64,000 nt of DNA from Rhodopseudomonas pentothenatexigens (GCF_900218015.1 NZ_UFQQ01000001.1:186001-250000), one strand, 5' to 3'. Shown: positions 28,315 to 38,206, counted from the first letter of the stretch. Translations and numbers: made by a program. Notes: a model not told the origin generated them from the letters alone.

Positions 28315-29370
28315 TCAGCGCACCGCCTCCGCGAGAAGCCCGAACACCGAAAATACCAGCGGTTTCCGCTCGAGATTGTAGGCTTCGGTGTCGCGTGCGG
28401 CGCGGCCGATCTTTTCCCATACCTCCGCCAGCCGTGCAAGGCGCGGCAGTTCCGCGTTGGGATCGGGCGTGCGCAGCTTGCCGGCGACCCAGCGGTCGAC
28501 GCCGTCGACGAACGCCTGCAGCGTGGCGCGGTCGGTGCCGCCGATCGCATCGCCGAGCGCATGCAGCGCGCGCGGGTCGACGTTGGGCAGGCTGTCGAGC
28601 AGCGCGGTCGTGGTCTGCTGCAGCGTCAATGCGCCGCCGCCCATCAACATCAGCGCACGGGCGACGCTTCCTTCCGACGCTGCGGCGGCCTCGCCGAGCT
28701 GCGGATCATCGCGGTCGAGACCGGCCGCATCCGCTGCGGCCGCGATCACGTCGGCGGTGGCAAGCGGCCGCAGCATCAGCTTGCGGCAGCGCGACTGGAT
28801 GGTCGGCAGCGTGCGCGCCGGCGCGTTCGACAGCAGCAGAAACAGCGAGCGCTGCGGCGGCTCCTCGATCACCTTGAGCAGCGCGTTGGCCGAATTGGCG
28901 TTGAGGTCGTCGACGGTGTCGACGATGCACACCCGCCAGCCTTCGATCGCCGCGGTGGCGCCGAAGAACGAAATCGTCTCGCGGGATTCATCGACGGTGA
29001 TGACGTTGCGCAGCACTCCCTTGTCGTTGACCTGGCGCTCCAGCGTCAGCAGGCCGCCATGCGCTTCGGCGGCGATGTGGCGCGCCACCGGATGATCGGG
29101 GTCGATCGCCAGAGAGGCGGCGCCCTGCACCGCGTCCGATTGCGGCTCACGATGCGCCAGCACGAACCGCGCCATCCGGTACGCCAGCGTCGCCTTGCCG
29201 ATTCCCTGGGCGCCGCCGATCAGCCAGGCATGGGCGATCCGGCCGCCGCGATAGGCGTCGAGCAGGGCCTGCTCGGCAGCCGAGTGGCCATACAGCTCCG
29301 TGGTCTTGCGCGGGTGCCGCACGGTGCTTTCCGGCGCCGACGCTTTCGACGCGGCCTTGCGGGCGCTCAT
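28315..29370 (-). CDS. holB: DNA polymerase III delta' subunit
   Basis: This encodes 351 residues from the ATG at 29370, overlapping the tmk stop by four bases. The AAA+ fold is visible: RIAHAWLIGGAQGIGKATLA, VCIVDTVDDLNANSANALLK and SLFLLLSNAP. The clamp-loader delta' subunit works with tau/gamma and delta to load the sliding clamp. The tmk-holB coupling is typical. Confidence 0.94.
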   Translation of the reverse strand: MSARKAASKASAPESTVRHPRKTTELYGHSAAEQALLDAYRGGRIAHAWLIGGAQGIGKATLAYRMARFVLAHREPQSDAVQGAASLAIDPDHPVARHIAAEAHGGLLTLERQVNDKGVLRNVITVDESRETISFFGATAAIEGWRVCIVDTVDDLNANSANALLKVIEEPPQRSLFLLLSNAPARTLPTIQSRCRKLMLRPLATADVIAAAADAAGLDRDDPQLGEAAAASEGSVARALMLMGGGALTLQQTTTALLDSLPNVDPRALHALGDAIGGTDRATLQAFVDGVDRWVAGKLRTPDPNAELPRLARLAEVWEKIGRAARDTEAYNLERKPLVFSVFGLLAEAVR

Positions 29371-30059
29371 GCCGATCTTGCTCCCTTGCGCGCCGGTTCC
29401 AGCAGACGCAGGCGCACCGCCTGCCAGACCCGGTCGGCGACCTCGTCCGGCTCGGCATTGGCGTCGATCAGCACGCAGCGCTCCGGCTCCTGCACGGCGA
29501 TCTGGCGGAACACCTCGCGCAGGTTGCGGTGGAAGTCGATCGCTTCGGATTCGAACCGATCCGGCGTATCGTTGCCGCGGCGAACCGCAGCGCGCGCCAG
29601 CCCGATCTCGACCGGAATGTCGAGGATCACGGTCAGGTCCGGCTTCATGTCCCCGATCGTCACCTGCTGCAGCGCGTCGAGCAGATCCAGGCTGACGGCG
29701 CCGAGCTTGCCCTGATAAGCCCGGGTTGAATCGTAGAACCGGTCGCACAGCACCCACTCGCCGCGCGCCAGCGCCGGCTCTATCAAGGTGCGGACGTGGT
29801 CGTCACGAGCGGCGGCGAACAGCAGCGCCTCGGCGTCTGCGCCGCCGATTAGCTTTCCGATGCCGGCCAGCAGCGCGCTGCGGATCGCCTCGGCTCCTGG
29901 CGAGCCGCCCGGCTCCCGCGTCACCAGCGTCCGCAGCCGCGTCTTCTCCAGCCGCTTCGCCAGCAGTCGGATCTGGGTCGACTTGCCGGCGCCCTCACCA
30001 CCTTCAAAGGTGATGAACCGGCCGCGGACTGAAGATGTTAGCGGCTTCTTTTGAACCAT
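29367..30059 (-). CDS. tmk: Thymidylate kinase
   Basis: This encodes 230 residues from the ATG at 30059. The P-loop is FEGGEGAGKSTQ, the DR motif is LCDRFYDSTRAYQG, and the LID region RRGNDTPDRFE carries arginines. It phosphorylates dTMP to dTDP. It starts two bases after the dacF stop and overlaps holB, so all three are cotranscribed. Confidence 0.96.
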   Translation of the reverse strand: MVQKKPLTSSVRGRFITFEGGEGAGKSTQIRLLAKRLEKTRLRTLVTREPGGSPGAEAIRSALLAGIGKLIGGADAEALLFAAARDDHVRTLIEPALARGEWVLCDRFYDSTRAYQGKLGAVSLDLLDALQQVTIGDMKPDLTVILDIPVEIGLARAAVRRGNDTPDRFESEAIDFHRNLREVFRQIAVQEPERCVLIDANAEPDEVADRVWQAVRLRLLEPARKGARSA

Positions 30060-30061
30060 GA

Positions 30062-31306
30062 TCAGAGCTTTGCCATGCCGGCCCGCAGCACTCCGATCAC
30101 GAGCTCGCTGGCGCCGTCTATCGCGCGCCGCATCGTCGAGCCGACCGGGTTGGCCTCGGCGGCTTTCAGCGGCACCTCGACGGCGACATTGGGGCCGCGC
30201 CACACCCGCACCGCGCCGATCCGCTGACCGGACTCGATCGGCGCCGGGACCGGTCCTTGGTACACAATGCGGGCCAGGAGCTTGTCGCTACCGTTCCGGC
30301 GCACCATGACCCGCACCGGCTCGGCGGGCGTCAGCGGGACGTAACGGTTCTCGCCGCCGAACACCCGGGCGTAGCCGACCGTGGCGTCGGCTGCGAACAG
30401 TGCGCGCGATTCGAAGTTGCGAAAACCCCATTCCAGCAGCTTCTTGGTCTCGCTGGCGCGGTCGTCGGCGTCCTCGACCCCGTTCACCACCACGACCAGT
30501 CGCATCCCATTCTGCAAGGCCGAGCCGACCATGCCGTAACCGCCCTCCTTCGTGTAGCCGGTCTTGAAGCCGTCGGCACCGGGCAGCGTGTTCAGCAGAG
30601 GGTTGCGGTTGGTCTGGCGGATCTTGTTCCAGGTGAACTCCTTCTCGCCGAACAGCGGATAGAATTCCGGATAGGTCAGGATGATGTGCCGGGCGAGCTT
30701 GGCCAGTTCACGCACGCTCATCTTGTTGTCGGGATTGGGCAGTCCGGTGGAATTACCGAAGGTCGATTGCGTCAGGCCGATCTGTCTGGCGCGCTTGGTC
30801 ATCCGCTCGACGAACGCGGCCTCACTGCCGGCGATGCCTTCGGCCAGCACCATGCAGGAATCGTTGCCACTCTGGACGATGGCGCCGCGCAGCAGGTTCT
30901 CGACCGAGATGCTGCTGTGGATCTCGGCGAACATCGTCGATCCGCCGGCTGGCGCGCCGCCGTAGCGCCAGGAGTTCTCGCTGACGCGGTACTCCTGGGT
31001 GAGCTGCAACTCGCCGGTCTTCACAAGATGGAAGACCAGCTCAACGGTCATCAGCTTCATCATGCTGGACGGCGCGCGCAGCTCGTCGGCATTCTTCTCA
31101 AACAGCACGCTGCCGCTCTCGGCGTCGATCAGGATCGCACTGGGCGCCTGCGATTCATAGCCGCCGCTCTCGTCCTTTTTGGCGCCCTGCACGCTCTGGT
31201 TCGCGGCCGTGACCGGACCGGCGCCGACCGCAATCGCGATCAGGCCAGCCAGCAGGCCGCGCCACAGCGGACGGCGGGCGTGAAGCGACGAAGTCAGGGC
31301 GGCCAT
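30062..31306 (-). CDS. dacF: D-alanyl-D-alanine carboxypeptidase (DacF-type PBP)
   Basis: This encodes 414 residues from the ATG at 31306. A signal peptide covers about residues 1-35 (LLAGLIAIAVGAGPVTAA). Active-site motifs are S81-M-M-K84, SGND in IVQSGNDSCM, and KTG in GFKTGYTKEGG. The C-terminal beta domain follows at ~310. It trims the terminal D-Ala of peptidoglycan pentapeptides in the periplasm. It heads the long minus-strand operon. The frame extends upstream, but that part lacks signal-peptide character. Confidence 0.93.
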   Translation of the reverse strand: MAALTSSLHARRPLWRGLLAGLIAIAVGAGPVTAANQSVQGAKKDESGGYESQAPSAILIDAESGSVLFEKNADELRAPSSMMKLMTVELVFHLVKTGELQLTQEYRVSENSWRYGGAPAGGSTMFAEIHSSISVENLLRGAIVQSGNDSCMVLAEGIAGSEAAFVERMTKRARQIGLTQSTFGNSTGLPNPDNKMSVRELAKLARHIILTYPEFYPLFGEKEFTWNKIRQTNRNPLLNTLPGADGFKTGYTKEGGYGMVGSALQNGMRLVVVVNGVEDADDRASETKKLLEWGFRNFESRALFAADATVGYARVFGGENRYVPLTPAEPVRVMVRRNGSDKLLARIVYQGPVPAPIESGQRIGAVRVWRGPNVAVEVPLKAAEANPVGSTMRRAIDGASELVIGVLRAGMAKL

Positions 31307-31451
31307 CGATGGAGTTTCCGAAGCAACGTTGCAATCGCTGCAGCCGAGCAACCCGCGCGGCCGTTTTCGATTGTGGTAACGAACGATCAATCCTACCGTG
31401 AGCGCAGCTCGGCTTCCACATAAACTCCAAACAATCAGGGCGGGACACACC

Positions 31452-32399
31452 ATGGCGTCGACACGCACGGTTGCGGTGAACGGCATCGACCTGTTTCTGC
31501 GTGAACAGGGCAACGGCGCGCTGGTGATCCTGTGTCATGGCTGGCCGGAACTGTCTTATTCGTGGCGGCACCAGATCGCCGCCCTGGCGGATGCCGGTTA
31601 TCGCGTGGTGGCACCGGACATGCGCGGTTTCGGCCGTTCCTCGGCGCCGCAGCCGGTCGAGGCCTATAGCATCTTCGATCTGGTCGGCGACATGGTGGCG
31701 CTGGTGGCCGAGTTGGGCGAGACCCGCGCCGCGATCATCGGCCACGATTGGGGCGCCCCCGTCGCTTGGCACGCCGCGCAGTTCCGGCCCGACCTGTTCG
31801 CCGCCGTGGCGGGCCTGAGCGTGCCGCCGCCGTGGCGCGGCAAGGGCCGGCCGCTCGACCAGCTACGCGCCGCCGGCGTCACCAATTTCTATTGGCAGTA
31901 TTTCCAGCAACCCGGCGTCGCCGAAGCCGAATTCGAGCGCGACGTCGCGGCGACGATGCGCGGCATCCTGTGCGGCGGATTTTCCGATCCGGCGCGCTCG
32001 CTGTTCGTTCCGGAGGGACGCGGGTTCATCGGTCGAACGGCAGGATCGCTGCCGCTGCCGGGCTGGCTGAGCGAGGATGAGCTCGCTTATTTCATCGAGC
32101 AGTACAAGAAGAGCGGCTTTCGCGGCGGGCTGAACTGGTACCGCAACATCAATCGCAATTGGGATCTGACCGCGCCGTGGCAAAGCGCCCAAATTCGCCA
32201 GCCGGCGGCGTTCATCGCCGGCAGCAGCGATCCGGTGATTTCCGACAAGATGAGCGGCAAGCACCTCGCCGCGATCGAGCGGGTGCTGCCGAACCTGAAG
32301 CAGAAGCTGATCATCGACGGCGCCGGCCACTGGATCCAGCAGGAGAAGCCGGCCGAGGTCAACGCGGCGCTGATCGGATTTCTAAAGGAGAACTACTGA
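31452..32399 (+). CDS. Alpha/beta hydrolase, epoxide-hydrolase-like
   Basis: This encodes 315 residues from the ATG at 31452. HGWPELSYSWRHQI supplies the HGxP oxyanion motif. The nucleophile is D99 in IGHDWGAPVAWH, and the charge-relay histidine is probably H293 in GAGHWIQQEKP. Two cap-domain tyrosines that polarise the epoxide are plausible (FYWQYFQQ and LNWYRNINRNW). It most resembles soluble epoxide hydrolases; a haloalkane dehalogenase is less likely given HGWPE and the ring-opening tyrosine pattern. It is divergent from dacF. Confidence 0.88.
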   Translation: MASTRTVAVNGIDLFLREQGNGALVILCHGWPELSYSWRHQIAALADAGYRVVAPDMRGFGRSSAPQPVEAYSIFDLVGDMVALVAELGETRAAIIGHDWGAPVAWHAAQFRPDLFAAVAGLSVPPPWRGKGRPLDQLRAAGVTNFYWQYFQQPGVAEAEFERDVAATMRGILCGGFSDPARSLFVPEGRGFIGRTAGSLPLPGWLSEDELAYFIEQYKKSGFRGGLNWYRNINRNWDLTAPWQSAQIRQPAAFIAGSSDPVISDKMSGKHLAAIERVLPNLKQKLIIDGAGHWIQQEKPAEVNAALIGFLKENY

Positions 32400-32424
32400 C
32401 CTCGCCGCGTCCCGGTGCAGCGGC

Positions 32425-33375
32425 TCAGTACAGGCCGCGCGCCGAAAGCAGGTTGCCGATCTCGTCGCGTCCTCGCGACGGCGCGGTGCTCGCAGGCTCG
32501 TATTCAGCCCGCGCCTCTTCGGCGCCGGCGTTGTACGACACCGCGCGCGGATTCGGCGCCAGCGCCTGACGGCTGGACCGACTGCTGCGCGAGGCGGAAA
32601 TCTCCGAGGTCGCACCGACCGAGGCGACGTCCATCGCGGTGTTGCCGAGTGAATATGGCCGCCCTTCCGGCAGCGGAACGTCACCGCGAACGGCTCGGGT
32701 GGCCATTCCGCCCCCCTGCATGTCCGGCACGAACGGCCTGGCCGACGCGATCCGTACCCCGGTCGGGGCCGGCGCCGGTTCGCCCTGCCGCAGGGTCGCA
32801 ATCAACTGACGGTCGTCGGAGCCTTCGAGTGGTGCCCGGCCAACATACTCGACCCGCACCCGCGCGGTCCCTCTGTGTTTGAATTCAAGTAGTTCGGCGG
32901 CTTTGTTCGAAACGTCGATGAGCCGATTGCCGTGATACGGGCCGCGGTCATTGATGCGCACGATCAGCGACCGGCCGTTGGCCAAGTTGGTGACGCGGGC
33001 GTAGCTCGGGATCGGCAAGGTCGGATGCGCCGCCGACAGCGACGCCATGTCGAACACTTCGCCGTTAGCAGTGAGACGGCCGTGGAAGTCTGTGCCGTAC
33101 CACGACGCCAGACCCTCGGCCCGGTAATTCGGATTGTCTTCCGGAACGTAGGTCCGGCCGGCGACGACGTAAGGCTTGCCGACCCGGTAGGTGCCGCCAC
33201 CCTTCGGCACGGGCTCGCCGAGAGCGACCACCCTCGGGCTCGACGATACGCCGTATTTCGGATCGATCCGGCTGAACTTGCCGTTCTGGGCACAATTGGC
33301 GAGGGCGAGGCAAGCGCCTGCGGCGACAGCCACTCGCGCGGCGCGGCCCAACGAATCTCGCTCGCGAATCCCCAT
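32425..33375 (-). CDS. rlpA: RlpA-like septal ring lipoprotein
   Basis: This encodes 316 residues from the ATG at 33375. A lipoprotein signal ends at the lipobox LANC28. The double-psi beta-barrel is at ~95-180 (GLASWYGTDFHGRLTANGE, then VRINDRGPYHGNRLIDVS). It is an outer-membrane lipoprotein with possible lytic transglycosylase activity on denuded glycans. The C-terminal ~140 residues are low-complexity, Ser/Arg/Ala-rich, and I see no SPOR domain, unlike E. coli RlpA. Confidence 0.9.
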   Translation of the reverse strand: MGIRERDSLGRAARVAVAAGACLALANCAQNGKFSRIDPKYGVSSSPRVVALGEPVPKGGGTYRVGKPYVVAGRTYVPEDNPNYRAEGLASWYGTDFHGRLTANGEVFDMASLSAAHPTLPIPSYARVTNLANGRSLIVRINDRGPYHGNRLIDVSNKAAELLEFKHRGTARVRVEYVGRAPLEGSDDRQLIATLRQGEPAPAPTGVRIASARPFVPDMQGGGMATRAVRGDVPLPEGRPYSLGNTAMDVASVGATSEISASRSSRSSRQALAPNPRAVSYNAGAEEARAEYEPASTAPSRGRDEIGNLLSARGLY

Positions 33376-33630
33376 GTGTCCCCGAATACCATTCCCGCGA
33401 CTCCGACCCAAGATGGACCTTCCCCGGCCGCGGCTTCGATGCGCCCCACTTCGGCATCGAAACATGACCATATCGCAGAGCGAACAAGGCGAAAATGGGA
33501 CAGGGACAGCGTGGTGAATGTATGGTTACCGATCGACGCGATCGACAGGCGTTCGCAGGCCGTGCGTTGCCGCGCTTGCTCCGCCCGGGCGATTCACGGA
33601 ACATTACGCCCGTCATCGAAAGGACCGCCC

Positions 33631-34782
33631 GTGACCGCTTCCCTTCCCGATCGCGTCCCGTCTCGCACCGACCTCGCCTGGGCGATCGGCGTCGGCGGCA
33701 TCGCGACCGTCACCTTCGCGGCGCTGCTGTACGCCTCGTGGCATTTTGCCGGCACGCTGTTCCTGATCTTCGCCGGAGTTCTGTTCGGCGTCTTCCTCAA
33801 CGCCCTGACCGAGCTCACCGGCAGGCTGGTCGGCGGTCCGCATGGCCTCCGTCTGGCGCTGGTGTGCCTGGTGCTCGGCGGGCTGTTCGTCGGCATTGCG
33901 TTTCTCGGTGGCAACACCATCAGCCAGCAGGCCAAGGCGCTGTCCGGCACGATCAAGACCCAGATCGTCAACGTGAAGGGCTTCCTCGAGCGCAACGGCG
34001 TCGACACCAGCTTCCTTGAACTGGGCAACGCCGGCCTGGCGCACCCCGACACGGCGCCGATGCAGCCGCGCAACCTGCCGAGCGCCGGCGAACTCGCCTC
34101 CGGCGGCGGCGCGATCGTCAGCCAGACGCTGAAGCTGATCCTTGGCACCATCGGCGCGGTCGGCAACTTCTTCATCGTGCTGTTTCTCGGCCTCGCCTTC
34201 GCGGCGCAGCCCGGCGTGTATCGCAACGGGCTGGTCCGGATGGTGCCGCGGCGCTACCAAGCCCAGGCCGAGGTGATCGTCGGCGATACCGGTGACATGT
34301 TGAAGCGCTGGCTGCTGGCGCAGCTCATCACCATGATCGCGGTGTTCGCGGTGACCGCGATCGGGCTGTCGCTGATCGGGATTCCCGGCGCCTTCATCCT
34401 CGGCATCCAGGCCGGCCTGCTCGCCTTCATCCCGACCGTCGGGGCGATTCTCGGGGGCCTGATCATCGTGCTCGCCGCGATCGGCTCGGGCTGGATCGCG
34501 GTGCTCAGCGCTTTCGTGCTGTTCCTCGGCGTGCACGCGCTGGAGAGCTACATCCTGACGCCGCTGATCCAGCGCCAAGCGATCGACATCCCGCCGGCGA
34601 CGCTGTTCGCCACCCAGATCCTGCTCGGCATCGTGTTCGGCCTGTGGGGCCTGGCGCTGGCGCTGCCGCTGATGGCGATCGGCCGGGTGGTGATCGACCA
34701 TCTGCGTGGCGAGGAACCAGGTGACCGCCCCGCACCCGCCGGCGATCTGCCGATGACGCTCGCGGTCACGCCTGAGACGTGA
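33631..34782 (+). CDS. AI-2E-family (UPF0118) transporter-like membrane protein
   Basis: This encodes 383 residues from a GTG at 33631 with AAAGGAC nearby. Seven or eight hydrophobic helices are visible, including the paired N-terminal helices WAIGVGGIATVTFAALLYAS and the conserved LLAFIPTVGAILGG and HALESYILTPLIQRQ motifs of the family. Members export diverse solutes, Na+ or the AI-2 signal, so the substrate here is open. The next gene on the opposite strand overlaps its end by 17 bases. Confidence 0.85.
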   Translation: MTASLPDRVPSRTDLAWAIGVGGIATVTFAALLYASWHFAGTLFLIFAGVLFGVFLNALTELTGRLVGGPHGLRLALVCLVLGGLFVGIAFLGGNTISQQAKALSGTIKTQIVNVKGFLERNGVDTSFLELGNAGLAHPDTAPMQPRNLPSAGELASGGGAIVSQTLKLILGTIGAVGNFFIVLFLGLAFAAQPGVYRNGLVRMVPRRYQAQAEVIVGDTGDMLKRWLLAQLITMIAVFAVTAIGLSLIGIPGAFILGIQAGLLAFIPTVGAILGGLIIVLAAIGSGWIAVLSAFVLFLGVHALESYILTPLIQRQAIDIPPATLFATQILLGIVFGLWGLALALPLMAIGRVVIDHLRGEEPGDRPAPAGDLPMTLAVTPET

Positions 34783-35068
34783 GCACCGTCTCGGTGTGCT
34801 CGACCTCGGGCGGTGCCGCGAAGAAGCCGCCGACCAGACCGCGCCATTCGGTGAAGTTCTCCGAGCCGCGGAAGTCGACGGTGTGGTTCTCCAGCGTCTG
34901 CCACTTCACCATCAGACGATAGCGCTGAGGTTTCTCGATCGAGCGATGCAGCTCGAAGCCGCAGAATCCTTTGGAGCGGCCGAACGCCTCGCGCGCCTTG
35001 GCGACGGCGGCTTCGAACTCCGCCTCGCTGCCGGGTTTGACGTCGATCTGTGCGATTTCGGTGATCAT
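34766..35068 (-). CDS. Antibiotic biosynthesis monooxygenase (ABM) domain protein
   Basis: This encodes 100 residues with the ferredoxin-like ABM fold: MITEIAQIDVKPGSEAEFEA, FCGFELHRSIEKPQRYRLMV, then WQTLENHTVDFRGSENFTEW. Such proteins are small oxygenases or heme/quinone-handling enzymes, and the exact substrate is not predictable. It stands alone between two opposing genes. Confidence 0.8.
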   Translation of the reverse strand: MITEIAQIDVKPGSEAEFEAAVAKAREAFGRSKGFCGFELHRSIEKPQRYRLMVKWQTLENHTVDFRGSENFTEWRGLVGGFFAAPPEVEHTETVLTSQA

Positions 35069-35146
35069 GCGCGTGCGCCTCGTCGGTGATGGGACGAGCG
35101 TCTTATCGCACCGGTTGGCGCAAATGAAGCCGGTCGCGGCGGTGGG

Positions 35147-36385
35147 TTATGCCACCGCCTGCCCGACCGCACCGCCTCGCACCGCGACCTGCCGATGGTC
35201 GCGGCTCTGAGCCGCCTTGCGCCTGCTCTGTTCCAGCGACACCGGCTCTTCGACCGTGGCCACCACTCGATTGCGGCCACCGCGTTTGGCTTGATACAGC
35301 GCGGTGTCGGCAGCGGCGAGCAGCACGTCGAGCTCGACACCGGCCGGTCCACCCGAGACGCCGATCGACACCGTGGTCGCCACCGGAGCGTCGTCGACCT
35401 CGATGCCGCAGTTCTGGAACGCCTCGCGGACCCGATCCGCCGCGGTCACCGCCTCGTCGATCGGGCACGGCAGCAGCGCCGCGAACTCCTCACCGCCGAT
35501 CCGGCCGCATAGATCGGAGATTCGCAGCGAACTGCTCACGATGATGGCGAACAGCTTCAGCACCTCGTCGCCTGCAGGATGGCCGAACCGGTCGTTGATC
35601 GACTTGAAATGGTCGATGTCGAAGATCAGCGCCGACACCGGGCGGCCGGCATCGGCTTCACGCTCGATCATCCGCGCGCACGCTTCGGAGAAGCCGCGGC
35701 GGTTGAGCAGCCCGGTCAGCGGATCGAGCGATGCTGCGGTCTTGTGCATCGTCACAGTGCGCTCGGACACCAACATGAAGATCACGAAAACCGTGCCGAT
35801 CGCGTACAGCACCAGTTCCACCGCGAACAACATCACCCAGACGTTGCCGGCGATCCCGGCTTGCGGTGACGGCCACAGATCGGCGAGTACGATCGGCAGC
35901 ATCAGCACCGCCCCGTGCAGCAGCGGCACCAGCATCGTCGGCCACCGCCGCTGCATCGCCTTGCGCCGCTCCGACGAGAGCTGGGCAGCGGTCAGGCCGG
36001 CGTAGCCGGACACGATCGCGGCGCCGATCGTCATCCGCAGCGCCTCCTGATCCGGCGGAAGAGTAGCCACGGTGGCAAGCCAGACCAATGCGCCGATGAA
36101 CAGGCCGGGCCAGTTCGGCTTCAGCCCGTGAAATACCCGCGCCGCATTCCACATCATGCCGCAGGCGACGAATCCGATGCTGGCCAGCGCGAGGGTGGCC
36201 GTTTCGCCGAATGCGGGGCCGAGAACTTTCCACAACGCCACGGTGATGGCCCCGAGCAGATAGGCGTTGCCCCACCAGTTCAAGGCCGGGATTTTCTCCT
36301 GGCGGCCGAAGTAGTGCAGCATGACCCCGAGCAGCGCGCAGATCAGCGTCGCGACCAGGAACAGCGTCGAAATGTCGAGCGACAT
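35147..36385 (-). CDS. Membrane-anchored diguanylate cyclase (GGDEF)
   Basis: This encodes 412 residues from the ATG at 36385. About six transmembrane helices fill residues 5-215, without a recognised sensory fold. The GGDEF domain follows: LDPLTGLLNRRGF, FDIDHFKSINDRFGHPAGDE, and the catalytic GGEEF in GRIGGEEFAALL. An inhibitory I-site RxxD (RISD) precedes it by five residues, so product inhibition by c-di-GMP is expected. It should be an active cyclase. No phosphodiesterase is adjacent. Confidence 0.92.
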   Translation of the reverse strand: MSLDISTLFLVATLICALLGVMLHYFGRQEKIPALNWWGNAYLLGAITVALWKVLGPAFGETATLALASIGFVACGMMWNAARVFHGLKPNWPGLFIGALVWLATVATLPPDQEALRMTIGAAIVSGYAGLTAAQLSSERRKAMQRRWPTMLVPLLHGAVLMLPIVLADLWPSPQAGIAGNVWVMLFAVELVLYAIGTVFVIFMLVSERTVTMHKTAASLDPLTGLLNRRGFSEACARMIEREADAGRPVSALIFDIDHFKSINDRFGHPAGDEVLKLFAIIVSSSLRISDLCGRIGGEEFAALLPCPIDEAVTAADRVREAFQNCGIEVDDAPVATTVSIGVSGGPAGVELDVLLAAADTALYQAKRGGRNRVVATVEEPVSLEQSRRKAAQSRDHRQVAVRGGAVGQAVA

Positions 36386-36610
36386 GGTGGGGTACTCGGT
36401 GGTGGCTTTCCGGTGATGGCACTTCAACTCCGCGGGCGCGGCGCTGATCCCCTCATGTTGCCGATTTGACTCCTGGTGAATTGAGATCGCGTTTGTGCAA
36501 CGGCTCCGATTTGTCCAATAAGTCGATGGAAATTTCAGACAATTTGCATGCAATGCGCGCGCTGCCGGTAACCTCCGACCGGGCCGCTGGCGGCCCCTCT
36601 CCGCACGCAA

Positions 36611-36646
36611 CGAAAAAGGGCGCCCCGCAGCAGCAGGACGCCCTTT
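36611..36646 (-). terminator. Intrinsic terminator of rplM-rpsI
   Basis: A perfect 8-bp stem, AAAGGGCG / CGCCCTTT (36615-36622 with 36639-36646), lies 28 bases beyond the rpsI stop. Read on the minus strand it is followed by a run of five T. This fits a rho-independent terminator for the ribosomal operon. Confidence 0.85.
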
Positions 36647-36673
36647 GAGAGTACCCGGAAGACCGGGAAAAGA

Positions 36674-37156
36674 TCAGCGCTTGGAGAACTGGAAGGAGCG
36701 GCGGGCCTTCGCCTTGCCGTACTTCTTACGCTCGACGACGCGGCTGTCGCGGGTCAGGAAGCCGCCCTTCTTCAGCACGCCGCGCAGCTCCGGCTCGAAA
36801 TTGGTGAGCGCCTTGGAGATGCCGTGACGAACCGCACCGGCCTGGCCGGACAGGCCGCCGCCGGCGACGGTGCAGATCACGTCGTACTGGCCGGCACGGG
36901 CCGCGGCGACCAGCGGCTGCTGGATCATCATGCGCAGCACCGGACGGGCGAAATAGGTTTCGACCTCGCGGGCGTTGACGGTGATCTTGCCGGCGCCCGG
37001 CTTGATCCAGACGCGGGCGACCGCGTCCTTGCGCTTGCCGGTGGCGTAGGCGCGACCGAACTTGTCGACCTTCTTGGTGTAGGTCGGGGCGTCCGCGGCA
37101 GTGACGGTGCCCTTAAGTGCGGCGAGCTGATCGAGAGACTGCATCGTCTCGGACAT
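36674..37156 (-). CDS. rpsI: 30S ribosomal protein S9
   Basis: This encodes 160 residues with an N-terminal extension of about 30 residues relative to E. coli, as is usual in alphaproteobacteria. Core motifs are [21 protein letters not shown] and [15 protein letters not shown], and the C-terminus ends in the basic [11 protein letters not shown] tail that reaches the P-site tRNA. It starts one base after the rplM stop codon. Confidence 0.97.
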   Translation of the reverse strand: MSETMQSLDQLAALKGTVTAADAPTYTKKVDKFGRAYATGKRKDAVARVWIKPGAGKITVNAREVETYFARPVLRMMIQQPLVAAARAGQYDVICTVAGGGLSGQAGAVRHGISKALTNFEPELRGVLKKGGFLTRDSRVVERKKYGKAKARRSFQFSKR

Positions 37157-37157
37157 C

Positions 37158-37622
37158 TTATGCGGCCCTCATGTTCTTGCGGTTCATCGCACCGATATCG
37201 AGCGTTTCGGGCTGCTGAGCTTCGTGCGGGTGTTCGGCGCCGGGATAGACGCGCAAATTGCCCATCTGCACACGTCCGAGCGGACCGCGCGGAATCATGC
37301 GCTCGATCGCCTTCTCGACCACGCGCTCCGGGAAACGACCTTCGAGGATCGCCTTGGCAGAGCGCTCCTTGATGCCGCCGATGAAGCCGGTGTGATGGTA
37401 GTAAACCTTGTTGTCGCGCTTGCGACCGGTCAGCACCACCTTCGCGGCGTTGATGATGATGACATTGTCGCCGCAGTCGACGTGCGGAGTGTAGGTCGGG
37501 AGGTGCTTGCCGCGCAGGCGCATCGCGACCAGCGTGGCGAGCCGGCCGACCACGAGACCAGTGGCGTCGATAATGACCCACTTCTTCGTGACTTCGGCGG
37601 GCTTGGCCGAAAACGTCTTCAT
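37158..37622 (-). CDS. rplM: 50S ribosomal protein L13
   Basis: This encodes 154 residues from the ATG at 37622 ([15 protein letters not shown]). [31 protein letters not shown] and [18 protein letters not shown] are diagnostic. A sigma-70-like promoter lies about 55 bases upstream. It forms the standard rplM-rpsI operon. Confidence 0.97.
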   Translation of the reverse strand: MKTFSAKPAEVTKKWVIIDATGLVVGRLATLVAMRLRGKHLPTYTPHVDCGDNVIIINAAKVVLTGRKRDNKVYYHHTGFIGGIKERSAKAILEGRFPERVVEKAIERMIPRGPLGRVQMGNLRVYPGAEHPHEAQQPETLDIGAMNRKNMRAA

Positions 37623-37676
37623 GAGAATGATCCATGACAGGGGGAATTCGGTGCGCGAAGCACCGGACTGCGGGCG

Positions 37677-37705
37677 CTTGTAGAGAAGCACCGCTTTCGC
37701 GTCAA
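37677..37705 (-). promoter_or_regulatory. Sigma-70-like promoter of rplM-rpsI
   Basis: On the minus strand TTGACG (37700-37705) and TACAAG (37677-37682) are separated by exactly 17 bases. The -35 matches five of six consensus bases and the -10 four of six. Its place some 55 bases before the rplM start supports it. Confidence 0.65.
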
Positions 37706-37777
37706 TCCCTCTGCGTCGAATTTTCTCCCGCGATTACAGCGGTTTACAATTACGGTGCAATAATACCACTCAAAACC

Positions 37778-38206
37778 CTAAGCGGTTGGAATGGAATAGG
37801 TCGAGGTTACATGGGCGATCGGGTCCGGGGACGTGCCCGACAGCAGCGTCACCTCCCCGACCGCCAGCCGGCGGCCCAGCTTGAGCAGCTTGGCGACCGC
37901 GACCACGTCCTGGCCGGGCTGGCCCTTCCGCAGGAAGTTGATGTTGAGATTGGTGGTGACCGCGAGCGCAACGGGACCGATCGCCGACAGCAGCACGACG
38001 TACATGGCGAAATCCGCCAAAGCCATCAGGGTCGGCCCCGACACGGTTCCGCCCGGCCGTAGCATCCGGTCGCTGTAGCGCTGCCGTAACAGAGACGTGC
38101 GACCATCGGCGGTCTCGATCGAAATGTCACCATGGCTGAACGCCTGCGGGAACTCGCGCTGCAGAAAATCCTCGAGTTCGCTGACGCTCATCCTCGCATG
38201 TGTCAT
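37778..38206 (-). CDS. PaaI-family hotdog-fold thioesterase
   Basis: This encodes 142 residues. The pattern LRPGGTVSGPTLMALADFAMYVVL followed by VTTNLNINFLRKGQPGQD is that of PaaI-type thioesterases, with the catalytic aspartate in LADFAMY. It hydrolyses acyl-CoA of unspecified type. The start at 38206 could be five codons shorter (MSVSEL). It is divergent from a crotonase-like gene, so both may act in acyl-CoA metabolism. Confidence 0.85.
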   Translation of the reverse strand: MTHARMSVSELEDFLQREFPQAFSHGDISIETADGRTSLLRQRYSDRMLRPGGTVSGPTLMALADFAMYVVLLSAIGPVALAVTTNLNINFLRKGQPGQDVVAVAKLLKLGRRLAVGEVTLLSGTSPDPIAHVTSTYSIPTA